NCBI GenBank assembly: GCA_021464415.1
Contig: CM038464.1
Coordinates: 52,000,783 to 52,064,782, forward strand
Reading direction: 5' to 3'
From: Lonicera japonica
Taxonomy: Eukaryota > Streptophyta > Magnoliopsida > Dipsacales > Caprifoliaceae
DNA length: 64,000 nucleotides
The notes beneath the pieces were generated by a model. That model worked only from the letters and a program-made list of their open reading frames with translations, made no database searches and was not told the DNA's origin. Position 1 is the first letter of the stretch. Each line of letters begins with the position of its first letter. Position numbers and translations under genes: made by a program. Positions 22,601-33,664 of this stretch are shown piece after piece.

Positions 22601-23341
22601 ATCGAAGAGAGATAGAGGAGGAAGATAGTAGAGTAGAGATCGAAGAGAGAGAATGTTGACAGAGCTTGATGGAAATGAGGGTGAGCATGTGAGATGACAA
22701 ATAAAGAGAGGGGATTACATATCTAATATATATATAGACAGAGAAGTGTTGCTTGTTCTTGGGGTTTCAAGAGAGAGAACCAATTAACAAGATTTTGTTA
22801 AAGAGAGAGAGAGAGATAGAGAAGGGCTCACGTGGATCACCGTCTCAGTTTATAATACAACAGTTTAATTTCAGTTAACTATGATAAAATTACATGTTAC
22901 TATTAAGACCATCTGCATTGGGTAAGGTAAATAGCTAAATTGGTGCCCCAGCCAGTAAGCTAAATTGGTAATAGGGTAGCCAAAAGTGTAAACCAAAGCT
23001 AAATTTAGCAGCCGACCAACTTTTAGCTCACACAATGAATGGCGTGTTGGGGGTAGTTAAGGGACATTCTCACGAAACATGATGTGTCGTGTGGTGTCTC
23101 CCACGACATATCATATGTCGTGATAGTGAGAGATGGTTTGAATGATATATCATGTGTCGTGTGACACATGATTTCAAATTTTCTTGCCGTTACTGCTCTT
23201 TGTTTTATTTAAACAGCTTTCTTCACTACATTCTCAAAACCCCATTCTCAGTGTATTATTTTTGAAGATAAAAACTTCCATTTTCATTCTACATATTGTA
23301 TTTTTTATATTTTCATATAATTTCTCTTTATAATTTTCATA

Positions 23342-23760
23342 ATGTCTAGATTTTATGGAGCAAATATGACACCATTTGAAAATGAAGCTCTTTGTCGAGC
23401 TTATATTCACGTCAGTCTTGATTCGGTAATTAGTGCTAATCAAACTAATGAAAGATTATGGGAATTGATTTCGTCAATTTACCATAACAAGCCAGGTATT
23501 TCAGCTACAAGAACTCCATGCTCTCTCTAATCATGATATTCTTACATTCACAAATGCGTAACAATGTATATATCAAAGTTAGCGCATGCAATGAGTAATC
23601 AAGGAAACAGTACAAATGAAATGGACTGGGTGTCGACCATTTATGAATTCTCGGCCACGTGTCAACCAGAAGTTGTTTTAATACTGAACAAGTTATGTCG
23701 AAGTGTTCGTAATAGAAATATTGAAATTAAGAACAAAAGCATAAATAACACATATTAAAA
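23342..23760 (+). pseudogene. Myb/SANT-like (NAM-associated type) gene, broken
   Basis: From ATG at 23342 the frame encodes FENEALCRAYIHVS, then RLWELISSIYHNK. This is the pattern of the Myb/SANT-like domain found in the second protein of PIF/Harbinger elements and in related plant nuclear proteins. A stop follows after 62 codons. Resemblance continues in shifted frames through a region with EMDWVSTIYEF to about 23750. In Harbinger elements this protein helps the transposase reach DNA in the nucleus; here it is inactive. Confidence 0.55.
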
Positions 23761-23849
23761 AATATATATATACCAATTAATATGTTAAATAATAAATAAT
23801 ACCTCTATCACTTGACAAAAACAATTTACGCTTTTTATTTTTCTCCGGC

Positions 23850-24764
23850 TTATAGCATCAAAGCAATGATATATTCTCCCCAAAATTGCTGACCCCAATC
23901 ATAGTTGCCAATATATTCCATATTTATTAAATAATTTAACCAACCAATTTGGCAAGTACTACTTGCATTTAGAAAAAATATATATCCAAGATCGTAAAAA
24001 CAAAATGCCCTAGCAATAATGACTGGTTTAACAACTTCTGTTATTCCATCAGCTGATAAATAATATGCTAAATCTAAACCTTTAATGCAACCTGATTTAA
24101 TGATGGCATTAATCATTGGAAAAAAATGTATCCAATGTTTTCTTTGTATCGTCTAATAGTTCCCCATCAGTATACGGCGGAAGATCTAATTTTCCTCCAA
24201 TTGAAATTTATATATTAAATCAAGCAAAAAAAATGTATTAGATAATATATTTTTACGTACAATAACAAACGTAAATAATTCTCAGAATATAAATTGAACC
24301 TGTTATTATTGTGAAATCAACTAGTGTAAGGCCAATCTCACATGTAGGGAGGTGAAATGTATGTGTAATATCCCACCAACGTCGATTACAAGTTTCGACA
24401 ACGTTACGGTCTGATTTTGGCATGTGAATCGAGAAAATTATTAACCACCTGTCATTATCAATTAAACGTTTTACATCATCGTTATGCGATAAGGTAACAT
24501 ACAATTCATTGGCTGCGTGCCACGTTGATCTATTATGATGTAATTCTCATATTTTAATTTTTGGACTTTAGGGTCTGAAACGTGGTATTTTTTGTCAACA
24601 ACACGTTTGTAATCATTTAGTGAAAGTGAACGTAATTCGGGTTGAGTTTGCCGTTGTGTAGATCTACGTCGTGCGCTGGTAGGCCTCGGTGGATCATTAG
24701 TATACCCACTTTCATCTGCATTCCTTGTAGATTGTTTTGCAAACATTCTCTTGATTGATTTCAT
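23850..24764 (-). pseudogene. Plant mobile domain (MAIN-like) gene, second type
   Basis: The minus strand has an Arg/Ser/Gln-rich N-terminal segment (24764-24475), then in a shifted frame a PMD start (HTFHLPTCEIGLTLVDFTI). After a probable intron (about 24290-24200) comes the mid-PMD segment (IIARAFCFYDLGYIFF, then WLNYLINMEYIGNYDWG), ending at 23850. The order is that of MAIN/MAIL proteins. It differs clearly from the PMD in the large MULE, so it is not a recent copy of it. The frame change near 24475-24500 and the early end suggest a broken gene. Confidence 0.7.
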
Positions 24765-25376
24765 TCTACAAAATAAAATTGAAATGCATAATATGTAAAT
24801 AATATAATTATTGAGAGATAAAGATCCAATGAGAAATAAAAAAAAATTGTAGAATAATTTATAACTTGGGAGAGAAAATTTACATATGATACTGAAATTT
24901 ATAATGTAGACTGATACAAAGAGAGTGTTGAAGACAAAGCTATCGCTTTATGATGAAGAACTATCTTTCTATGATAAAGAACATAATGCTATGTTTATAT
25001 ATATAAATGAGAAATTATTAAAGGTGAGAAAAAACAAAATGCACAAGAGTACCCATGAATGTTCAGCCTTTTATTTTTGGAAGAAGAGAAAGCACCTTTA
25101 TGAAGGTGAAGACAAAGTAGCATGCATGCATGGACATTTTGGAAATGGAAAAAGGGAAAAAAATTGCTTATGCCTGCCATGGCACATGATTTGTTGCGGA
25201 CTTACTAACCTCGCACAACACATCATGTGTCGTGGGGAGAAAAAAATTTTGTCCCAACATTTCATTAATTGTGCGATCATAATTTAGCTTTTTCCCAGTG
25301 CGGTTCTTGTTTAACTGATAGGCTAAATACATATTTTTACACTACAATTTTACACTATGCACTAAAGATCGTCTAA

Positions 25377-27070
25377 GTGAGATATATAGGCTACTTTAAG
25401 TTATACTACTATTAAATTCTTTTTAAAAACTTACTTGTTAATATATATAGATATATATATTTAAAGAAATTGGTTGTGGTTATTGATAATGCAGCTAAGT
25501 GCTCTACATTTTATATTAAGTTAATTACAAATGCTAGTAATGTTTTTTTAAAAATACGAATATATATATATATATATATAAATTCATTTGTTTAAGTGTT
25601 AACCCAGAAAATGAAATATTTAAAATGAATATATATATATATATATATTCATTTGTTTAAATGCTAGTATCTTTCTTTCTTTCTTTTTCCCTCTTTTCTA
25701 TGGATCATACATGCCTGATCGATGATAGACTTTAATTTGTGTAAAAAATAATGGTATTATTAACAAAGCAATTATCATTATCAACAAAGTAATGTATAAC
25801 TTTGAAAGCATATACCGCAATTTTTAAAAGCAATACTATAATCTGTTAAAGATATAATTGTTTTGACAATAAGTGTATTTAAAAAAACATGGGATACATA
25901 CTATAAATTATCGCTGCCGAATACTTTGTAAAAATTGACAAAGTATAATTTTAATTAAGGTGACAAAATACAAAAGTATTATGATGAGTATAAACCTTAT
26001 TTAGTAGGAATATAATTAATACTTAATAATTAATAAATGGTAAAATTTATGGGTGCCAAAAAATTTGGGTCTCCCCACTATGTAGTGTTTTAGGAAAGTT
26101 CAACAATTATATAAAGTAGGAGCAAGAGTAGAATGGGCCATAACTTGTTTTAACGATGGTTCCTCCAGACAATTTGATGATCGATCCAATAGTGTCTCCA
26201 CCTACAATGTGTGTATATATTTGCTCAAAGTAATGAATATATGGTTTACTAATAAGCTACAAGCTTACTCTCTCTCTAAAGTTAATTGGACACTCGTAAT
26301 ATACCTTATCCCTCTTTATTATAGGTATATAATTGGCCCTTCACAATGTATCTTTAGGGTTAATGGTAAAAGATTACAAAGGGTAAATTTGGGCACTTTA
26401 TAGGTGTCTAAACCCTACTCACATTGCTTAAATAGAATTAGTTATGTTTGTACTGTATGAGGGTTCTCTATCCACGTCTGCATGACCATCTTGACTACCT
26501 ATACACATCAGCACGACCATCTCGACCAAGATGGACCATCTTAGCATGCCTGGTCCTTTGGCGTATCGTTCGTATTGTTATGGGCGTTTTTAATGAATCA
26601 ATAAATCTTCTTATGTGGGCTGATCAGATGGTTGGACGTACTTGTGCCCAAATATGTACTTCTATTTTCTCATTGTTAACAGCTTTAGACTTTAATACAA
26701 AACAAACACACACAAAGGGTGAAAATATTCTAAGCCTATAAATTTTCTTTACAGAATCTAAAAGTAAGTGCGTGTGTCTATATATACGCTAAGAGAGAGA
26801 AAGAGAGTTGAATTTCTAAATTTTTGTTTTGGAAGTACATAGGTACACTTACTATTTACAAAAACTTTTTTTTTAATGTTAATTTTAAATACTAGGTACA
26901 CTTTTCATTAATTTTAAATATTGCTTTCTGTTAAAACTATAAATAAAATATACGGTTGTTTTATAAAATAAACTCATGAATTTTGTCTTAATTCAGTCCA
27001 TCTTATATAAAACCCAGGGATAATGGAATTAAAAAAAAATATTATAGGGAATTAAGGTAAATTTTGAATT
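25377..27070. other. Intergenic DNA with AT microsatellites
   Basis: Two AT-repeat runs (about 25560-25580 and 25631-25648) are each followed by attcatttgttt and form a local inverted arrangement. An open frame at 26448-26741 has no recognisable domain. No other gene is seen. Confidence 0.4.
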
Positions 27071-27074
27071 TCGA

Positions 27075-27300
27075 GATTTACCTTAAGCAAAGAAACAATC
27101 AAACTTGACTAAATTTCAATAGCTCAATAAAACTTGCATAAGTTGCCATGGTAAATTAAGCTGGGGGGGGGGGGGTGTCAATTGTGTCATGTACACGGGT
27201 TAGCTTTGTGTTATAAGGGTTTACATGGTTATATATGTCAACACTAACCTGACACAATTGATGTTATAATTTTTAACCCTAAATTGATCTATTTATTAAT
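27075..27300. repeat. Dispersed repeat A, copy 2
   Basis: Aligns by eye with 3190-3420 in the same orientation. It carries a run of 13 G at 27163-27175 that copy 1 lacks. It lies upstream of DUF295 pseudogene 1. Confidence 0.65.
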
Positions 27301-27529
27301 AGGCTTTAGCAAATTAACACACGTAACTCGTGCTTTTACTAAAATATTTATAATTATCCAAATTAAATAAATTTATCACATCAAAATAGACATAGTTAAA
27401 TTATATACCATCAAACTAAAAAATGTTTCAAAAAGATTAGAGACATCAAATAAGTGCAAAAACTAGTACAAATCTTTAATTGCCTCATAAAAGTCTAAAT
27501 TAAAAATGAAGTCAAAGAAACTTCATAAG

Positions 27530-28760
27530 CCTTGTAATAAGTACGGCCTTTTAAATCGAAAGGGAAACTCTATTGTGTTCCGCAATTCTTCTTGCGTAAA
27601 CATAAATTTGATGGAGAAGGTTATGTTATCATCAATGGCGAAGTTAGGATTTTTAGACTAATGAGGGGCGAAATTTGGTTGAAAATCAAAACATAGTAAA
27701 TTATATTTAAAGCCACAAAATTTGAACGCAAACATAATAGTAATAATAATAATAATAATTAATAAAACTCAAATAACAAATGCGAACAATTATGATAACT
27801 TACAAAGAGAGCTTAAAGAGGTGAGTGAAGAAATGGTGAAATGGTAAAACAAACGGCAAAAAGAAGAAATGAGTCTGGCAGGCGGCAGCTATTTAATTAA
27901 TTAGTTTTGCTATTTACAAACTGTTCCCTAAGTTTTTGCCCTTTACAGTTAGATATCCCCAAGTTTATTTTTATGCACATAAGTCCCTATATTTTATTTT
28001 ATTTTCAAAAAATGCCCTAAACTAAGGAGGGGCACCTGCCCCCACACAGCTTCTCCCCTAGTTATCATCCCCACATTCCCATGAAGATTATATTGCTATT
28101 ACTATAAATGGTGAGTATAATAGACTGGCATATTGCAAGTCTAACGATTCAAAATGGACAGTCCTCTATAGAAATTACCACGTGTCATTTGCGGACCTTA
28201 TATTCCACAAGGGAAAATTACATGCACTAACTTAGATAGGAGAAACACTAGTTTTTTAGACTGTAAGCCCTAAATCAAAGATGACAAAAATAGTGTCACC
28301 ACCGACACCATACCTAGTAGGATATTACTTATATTTAATGGAATCTTATAATGGGGGACTAATCATGGTTGCGCGTCATGTAAATTGTCATGCTGTAGAG
28401 GGTGAGAAAGGTACTGCATATAACACTTCTGGTTTCATAGTGTACAAGCACAACCCAAGCAATTCAAGTTGGTTTGTCGTGAAAAATATAGGGGACAATA
28501 TGCTATTTTTGGGTTTTAATTCATCTTTCTCAATCTCATCATCCTCCTATCCTTTTACCACATATAAGAAAAATCACATATATTTTATGAACAATATGAC
28601 TGATTTTCATATAGAAGATAATGAAAGGGGTGGAGACTTAGGGGTGTTCAATTTGGAGGATGAAAGTATCCGATCATTGCCAGGTTTCAAATGTCCAAAA
28701 CTTAATTGGCCCCCACCAATTTGGGCTACACCGACTCCTCATCAGCTTCATATTTTATAA
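27530..28760 (+). pseudogene. F-box/DUF295 (KIB-like) pseudogene 1, N-terminus missing
   Basis: The plus strand encodes the DUF295 beta-propeller part. First come fragments HEDYIAITINGEYNRLAYC and WTVLYRNYHVSFADLIF up to about 28250. Then, after a frame change near 28275, an open frame at 28281-28760 has YLVGYYLYLMES, FIVYKHNPSNSSWFVVKNIG, FLGFNSSFS, DLGVFNLEDESI and PPPIWATP, hallmarks of the DUF295 C-terminus. A hAT MITE (27633-28060) splits the gene, and the N-terminal F-box is not found. Intact relatives are substrate receptors of SCF ubiquitin ligases or related nuclear proteins. Copy 2 at 37401 lacks the MITE. Confidence 0.8.
27633..28060. mobile_element. Non-autonomous hAT element (MITE) inside DUF295 pseudogene 1
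   Basis: The 428-bp insert is bracketed by a perfect 8-bp direct repeat, gttatcat, at 27625-27632 and 28061-28068. It begins caatggcgaag and ends cttctccccta, a decayed form of the CAGTGGCGAAG-type end seen at 48430-48830. The paralogous site near 37850 (gttatcaccctc) lacks it, confirming insertion. No protein is encoded. Confidence 0.85.
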
Positions 28761-28779
28761 ATTTGGTATTGTGGTGTTT

Positions 28780-28990
28780 GGATTTTTTTTCTTTAAAAAT
28801 TTATTTACTTAATCGATCTATATATATGTATAATTATCTTGGAATAATTTTGGCTAGCAGCAAGCTGTTTCTTTATCTCATGTGAGATTTTGTTACATTT
28901 TTTTTCCTGCCATTCTCTTATTCTTATTTTTTGGACTGTTGTATAATATGAAATTAAGACATACTAATTAAAATAAGGTATTTCCAACTA
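28780..28990. repeat. DUF295 3'-flank repeat, copy behind pseudogene 1
   Basis: Aligns with 4201-4400 (shared tatttacttaatcgatctat and ataattatcttggaataat). Its place right after the DUF295 stop codon identifies the family as gene 3' flank. Confidence 0.75.
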
Positions 28991-29756
28991 TATATAATAA
29001 TTGTTCTAAAAAAAGGCCTATATATAATATGATTTTCACTTAGTGCACATTGTATATAATATGATTTTCACGTTATTTGGAAAAGTATTTATTATATATA
29101 AGGTATACATGGATATAGTATTTGTACATAAACACAGTTTCGACTTTCGATTACTTTCATTATAGAACGATGTATGCATATTCTCACGTATAATTTAAGA
29201 CATAAAACCTTAACGTTCCCATTGAGTCTGTGTTTGGCTCACTCTCATTTTTCAAACCAGTTTTACAAATACTTCGTTGAGTTGGTGCACTTCTTAATGT
29301 CTAGAACCCTTTAATCACCATAGACTTATACTAGTTGATCCCCATAGATGGACAACTTGACCTTTTTTTAATTTTATGTATATAAGTAAAATCATTATTG
29401 CATTAAGTAAACTTAAGTTGAATGTTTTATATAGTTGGCAGTACATAAATTATTTGTATTATTATTAAATGATTAATATTAAACATTTTGAAAATATTTT
29501 GATTTATGAACCCCGGATTGAATAATTGAAATATCGTTTATTTGATTTTGTTTCCAATGATTGGATTTTAATAAAGTGCTAGCATAATTCATTTTGCTTT
29601 TTAGAAATTTTGTCATACCATCTTATAAATGAGTAACATTTGAAAAATAATTTTATAAATTATAAATTTAACACCTAAACTGTCATTGTGAATGTCGACA
29701 TTTATGATTAACTGGCTTCTGGAGATCTAAGCCTCATAACAAGATTTAGGGCGTCA
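28991..29756. other. Intergenic AT-rich DNA
   Basis: No gene, TIR or LTR recognised. Confidence 0.4.
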
Positions 29757-30080
29757 CAATAATTATCTTGGAATAATTTGTGGCAGCATCAAATTGTTTG
29801 TTTATCTCATGTTGTGAGATTATATAAACATTTTTTGTACTGTCCTTCTCTTATGCTTATTTTTTGAAGTATATAGTACGAGAATAAGACATGCTAAAAG
29901 AAAGCATTCCCAACTATATTTATAATAAGAGTAGAAAACAAACAAACATTACACATTCAATTGTTACTTTGAACAAATTAATTTGAACTATTTTTATTTG
30001 CTAAATTCTTTTAATTATACTAGAAATCAGGACGTACAAAACCTAAAACGAATTCAAACAATAAGGGTAGTTTGTTTGCA
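29757..30080. repeat. DUF295 3'-flank repeat, orphan copy
   Basis: Starts aattatcttggaataatttg and keeps order with 4233-4510, including actagaaat, a gtaca block and aagggtagt near its end. No DUF295 coding sequence precedes it, so it is a relic of a further gene copy or a duplicated fragment. Confidence 0.65.
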
Positions 30081-30936
30081 ATTTTAAAATTGACTTGAAA
30101 TCACATCACTAAATGTAATCAAATTAGCACGATATTGACACAAAAATTCATTTTGATGTCATTTTTGTGTTTGGAGTTTGAAATATGATGTCGTGTCATA
30201 TCCCAATTTTGTAGAGAAATTAACAAAAATTTAAGATAAGGGGTTATAGAGCCTCGATCTGTAATAATTTATAACTCTAAGGACCAACTCATGTTTGATA
30301 AAGGAAAGTAGTACTAATTTCATAATTTAGTTTTAGAATAAGGACTTTTTTCATAATATTAATTTATTTTAAGGAAAATGATAAATGATGATGGACAAAA
30401 ATACTCCTAATATAAACATCTCTTATCATATACACCGCTTGCAACATTAATGGTCAAACAATTTTCCCCCTCCTCCCACATTAAAACTTCCAATACCTCA
30501 TTTCTCTCCCTAGACTCCCATTAAAGCATCAAATATTCCCTTGTCTCACCAACGATCTCACCTCTTCCACTACCATCACTACCCAAATCTCTGATAGTAT
30601 CGCCGAAAAGAGCGACGTTCTCATCTTTTTATTTTATTTTGTTTTCTTCAGGTACATTGTAAAACATATATAACTTTTGATCAAACCATTGGATTGATCT
30701 GATTTTTGGACATATTGTTTGGAAGACAAAGTTACAATAATTACATGAAAAATCAAGACGATCAGAGGTCATTTTGCTATCAAAATCGACCAATTTCGAT
30801 GGTCCAGTCGGATTTGGAAAAAAAAAATGATCGCAACTCTTTTTTTTACGAGCCCTACGTCGAACCGTATATATATATACATATAAATAAATTGAGTCGA
30901 TGATGATCTCATTAATTTTATTGTTCCCTGAAATCA
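30081..30936. other. Intergenic DNA
   Basis: No gene recognised. The 102-codon frame on the minus strand at 30629-30937 lacks any known motif. Confidence 0.35.
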
Positions 30937-30949
30937 CCTAGATGTGTGT

Positions 30950-31235
30950 AGCATTGGATGGGTGCTAAATTTGTTTTAGCCCCATGTTTTTTTGTATTCT
31001 CTGTTTTTTATTGGTGCTAAACAGATTTAGCACCATTAGTGGTTTTGGTGCTAAAATCACATTGATGTGTAGCATTGGATGGGTGCTAAATCTGTTTTAG
31101 CACCATGAATTTTTGTTGTTTTCTGTTTTCGATCTATTGGTGCTAAACAAATTTAGCACCACCATGAATTTTTGTTGTTCTCTGTTTTTATTAGTGCTAA
31201 AACAGATTGGTGCTAAATATATTTAGCACCAATTT
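30950..31235. repeat. Palindrome-rich repeat (MITE-like)
   Basis: The motif ggtgctaaa and its complement tttagcacc alternate through the block, and the longer unit gcattggatgggtgctaaat occurs twice (about 30951 and 31071). It is probably a duplicated MITE or its subterminal part; no target duplication could be fixed. Confidence 0.5.
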
Positions 31236-31499
31236 TAATGAGATGTGAGATGTTATAAGGAAAGATTATAAGCGTCTTTTTTGTACAGTATCCTTAATTT
31301 ACACAGCTAATTTATAAGTGTCCTTTATAATTATGTTATTATTGGAATGAGCCCTTATGCCCAATTGCCTCTAAAATTTAGAACTATATTATGTTAATCC
31401 TATTTAGATGAGAAAAAAAATATCATTTATACTCGTGTTGATTAAAACGTCTTTCTAAAATAAAAAAACTTGTAATCATGTTAAAAGTATCAAGTGAAT

Positions 31500-31500
31500 G

Positions 31501-31541
<41 letters not shown>
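31500..31541. repeat. (AAT)n microsatellite
   Basis: About 14 consecutive AAT/ATA units. Confidence 0.9.
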
Positions 31542-31591
31542 TGTGTGTTGCAAGTACTGCATCATCATAACTACCTAAAGCTCTATTTCTT

Positions 31592-33244
31592 TAAGTTTTT
31601 CCTAAAATAATGTTTTTAAAAATATTATGTCCTTAAATAATACCATCTCCATCTTTGTTTTCAATATAACGTGTCTTTAAAAATGATATCAGTAATGCCA
31701 ATTTTATAATTGAAAACGGCATCAACAATACCAATTTTAGTAATGAAAACGTCATCAGCGATACCAATTTTAAAAATAGAAATTTTAAAAACAACATCAG
31801 TGACGCCAATTTCAGCACAGAAAACAACATCAACGATGCCAATTTTAAAATTAATAGTTTTTTATTTTTTGAAAACAGTGTGGTTGTTCCCAATTATGTC
31901 GTATAAAATGGCATCACCGGCATCACCACTTTTAGTGTTGAAATCAGCATGCAATACCAATTTCAATTTTTGAACTTTTTTAAATGCCATCAAGTGTGTT
32001 GTTTTTAGTGGCAACCTCCATAAGTTCAAATAACATTACAATTTTGTGATAAATAAAATCGTAATTAATAGCTAAACTCATACAATCATCGTCTAGTACA
32101 ACAAGTTCTATAGCACGTAAATATCATTTAGTCATACTAAAACAAGTTCTTCGATCATGACCAATGCTTGCAAATGCTACATCGCATTGTCCCTTTACGC
32201 AATCCCCAATCCATCTCATTATGCCCCCATGTACTTTGCCCTCGACATCTCTTCGTACATCGATGAGTTAGGTTAGATACCAAATTTGGGAGTGTCGCTT
32301 CAAGTTAATAATTTGGTTGTGCAATTGGGAAAAATTCGGGCTCTCACGTCTTCTCATGTGCATCAATTTTAAGGATATCATCTACACCTTGCATAATATC
32401 AACTCTACAGTATGAGTACCTAGCGAACCCATGAGAAGAAAATATTTTATAAACATTTCACAAACCATAATTACATGTATGCTCTTGTATGTTCACCACG
32501 TAAACATCCTCAGTTTTGTCGGTGATTTCTAGTAATTGCCTTGTCACATTAAAAGATGTTATTTTATGACTTAATCCGATGTTTTGGGAGTTAGTGATCA
32601 TTTTATATACATTGGGAACTATTGGTGTCAGATATCCCCCTTCATCGGCTATTCTCCCCGCGTCTAAGTGAAGCTCCCTCCTACTGTTGAAGTAAGATAC
32701 AAAAAGATAGCAAATAAGTCTAACAACAACAGTAATGGGCTAACTCCTTGCACCTTTAGTCACCTCATTAAATACCTCAACATTATTTGTGGTCGGTATT
32801 CCATAATGATGACTTCCATCGTGCGCAAAAGTCCTTTGCTTTTCATCCAAATCTACTAAGTACTTGTGAACCTCTTGATTTAACTTTAAAATTGGTATTG
32901 TAAATGAAGATTTTAACATTAAAAATGGTGATGATGATGCTATTTTGTAGGGTATAATTGGCAACAACCATACTGTTCTCAAAAAATAAAAAATTATTAA
33001 TTTTAAAATCGGCATTGTTGATGCCGTTTTCTATGTTGAAATTAGAGTAATTGATGCTATTTTTAAAATTGGCATCGTTAATGACGTTTTTATTATTAAA
33101 ATTGGATTTCTAATGTTGTTTTTAATTATAAAATTGGCATTACTGGTACCACTTTTAAAGACACATTATATTGGGAACAAAGATGGAGAGGGTATTATTT
33201 AAGAAGATAAAATTTTTTAAAACATTATTTTGAGAAAAAAAGTC
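31592..33244 (-). mobile_element. Small MULE (1.65 kb) with a transposase relic
   Basis: The two ends are inverted repeats over about 380 bp, made of blocks such as gccaattttataattgaaaac and caatataacgtgtcttt. Near-repeats ctatttctt (31583-31591) and ttatttctc (33245-33253) flank it, matching 7 of 9. The interior holds a decayed MuDR transposase end on the minus strand. It has a different TIR family from the large MULE. Confidence 0.8.
32100..32880 (-). pseudogene. MuDR-type transposase relic (C-terminal half)
   Basis: On the minus strand the frame near 32870-32740 has EKQRTFAHDGSHHYGIPTTN and VFNEVTKGARS, the segment that follows the catalytic core in MuDR transposases. Downstream in shifted frames come SHKITSFNVTRQLLEI and VVNIQEHTCNYG, the approach to the SWIM finger. 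Frames change several times and stops occur, so it is dead. Confidence 0.7.
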
Positions 33245-33502
33245 TTATTTCTCTCTCTCTCTCTCAAAGTCTATCAACAGTCACATCAAACCAACATACC
33301 CCTATCTCTATATATATATAAGCAATTTCAAGAACTTTAAGAAGTTATTCACTCCCTCCCCCTATTTGATTTTTTTCTCTCTTTGAGTTATTTTTCTTTC
33401 TATTAAGTTTTCTCTCTCTTATAAACCATCCGTTATCTTAATCCACAAGGACAGTTTATATCCTAAATCCTAATTAATCAATCATTATTAATAATAAAAA
33501 TA

Positions 33503-33664
33503 GCCGAAGTAATCTTTGAGAAACATCTATGCGTGAATTGTGAGCGTAATTTTAACATAAATGAGTCCCTCAAGGACCATGGTATCTCAAAACATCTTAG
33601 CGATTGCCTTATAATCTACGATGATTGCTTCAACTTTTTTGAGACCCCTACTCACTTGACGTAA
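33503..33664 (+). pseudogene. C2H2 zinc-finger gene fragment, copy 2
   Basis: The plus-strand frame contains a complete C2H2 finger: CVNCERNFNINESLKDHGIS then KH, spacing C-x2-C-x12-H-x4-H. It is followed by a second, damaged finger (YDDCFNFFETPTHL) and a TAA at 33662-33664. No start codon is in frame upstream, so this may be an internal or last exon. A TATA-like run at about 33308-33325 and CT-rich DNA precede it. It sits just outside the right end of the small MULE. Copy 1 lies at 22441-22600 on the other strand. Confidence 0.6.

Larger units (their letters stand above)
22907..25373. mobile_element. 2.5-kb TIR DNA transposon with TAA duplication, PIF/Harbinger-like, carrying a PMD gene
   Basis: The ends are imperfect inverted repeats (GACCATCTGCATTGGGTAA at left against GACGATCTTTAGTGCATAG read inward at right). 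Similarity continues inward for about 250 bp to a cacgacacatgatgtg motif. A TAA trinucleotide flanks both ends (22904-22906 and 25374-25376), fitting the 3-bp duplication of PIF/Harbinger elements. Inside are a Myb/SANT-like fragment (+) and a PMD gene (-). No DDE transposase is visible, so the superfamily call rests on the short duplication and the Myb-like gene. Confidence 0.6.

Noticed and set aside
22461..22700. Minus-strand Ser-rich frame
   Set aside because: The Ser/Leu bias comes from a CT-rich tract; the C2H2-like segments are read in a different frame.
24925..25287. Plus-strand frame of 120 codons
   Set aside because: No recognisable domain; lies in the right TIR side of the Harbinger-like element and overlaps its palindromes.
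26448..26741. Frame of 97 codons with hydrophobic stretch
   Set aside because: No domain, no promoter or splice context, and length is within chance expectation for this region.
31500..31541. CRISPR-like or satellite array
   Set aside because: It is a plain AAT microsatellite. No direct-repeat/spacer array was noticed in the window.
31633..31973. Overlapping open frames on both strands with repetitive Leu/Ser-rich translation
   Set aside because: They lie entirely within the repeated blocks of the small MULE TIR; the periodic translation reflects DNA repeats, not a protein.
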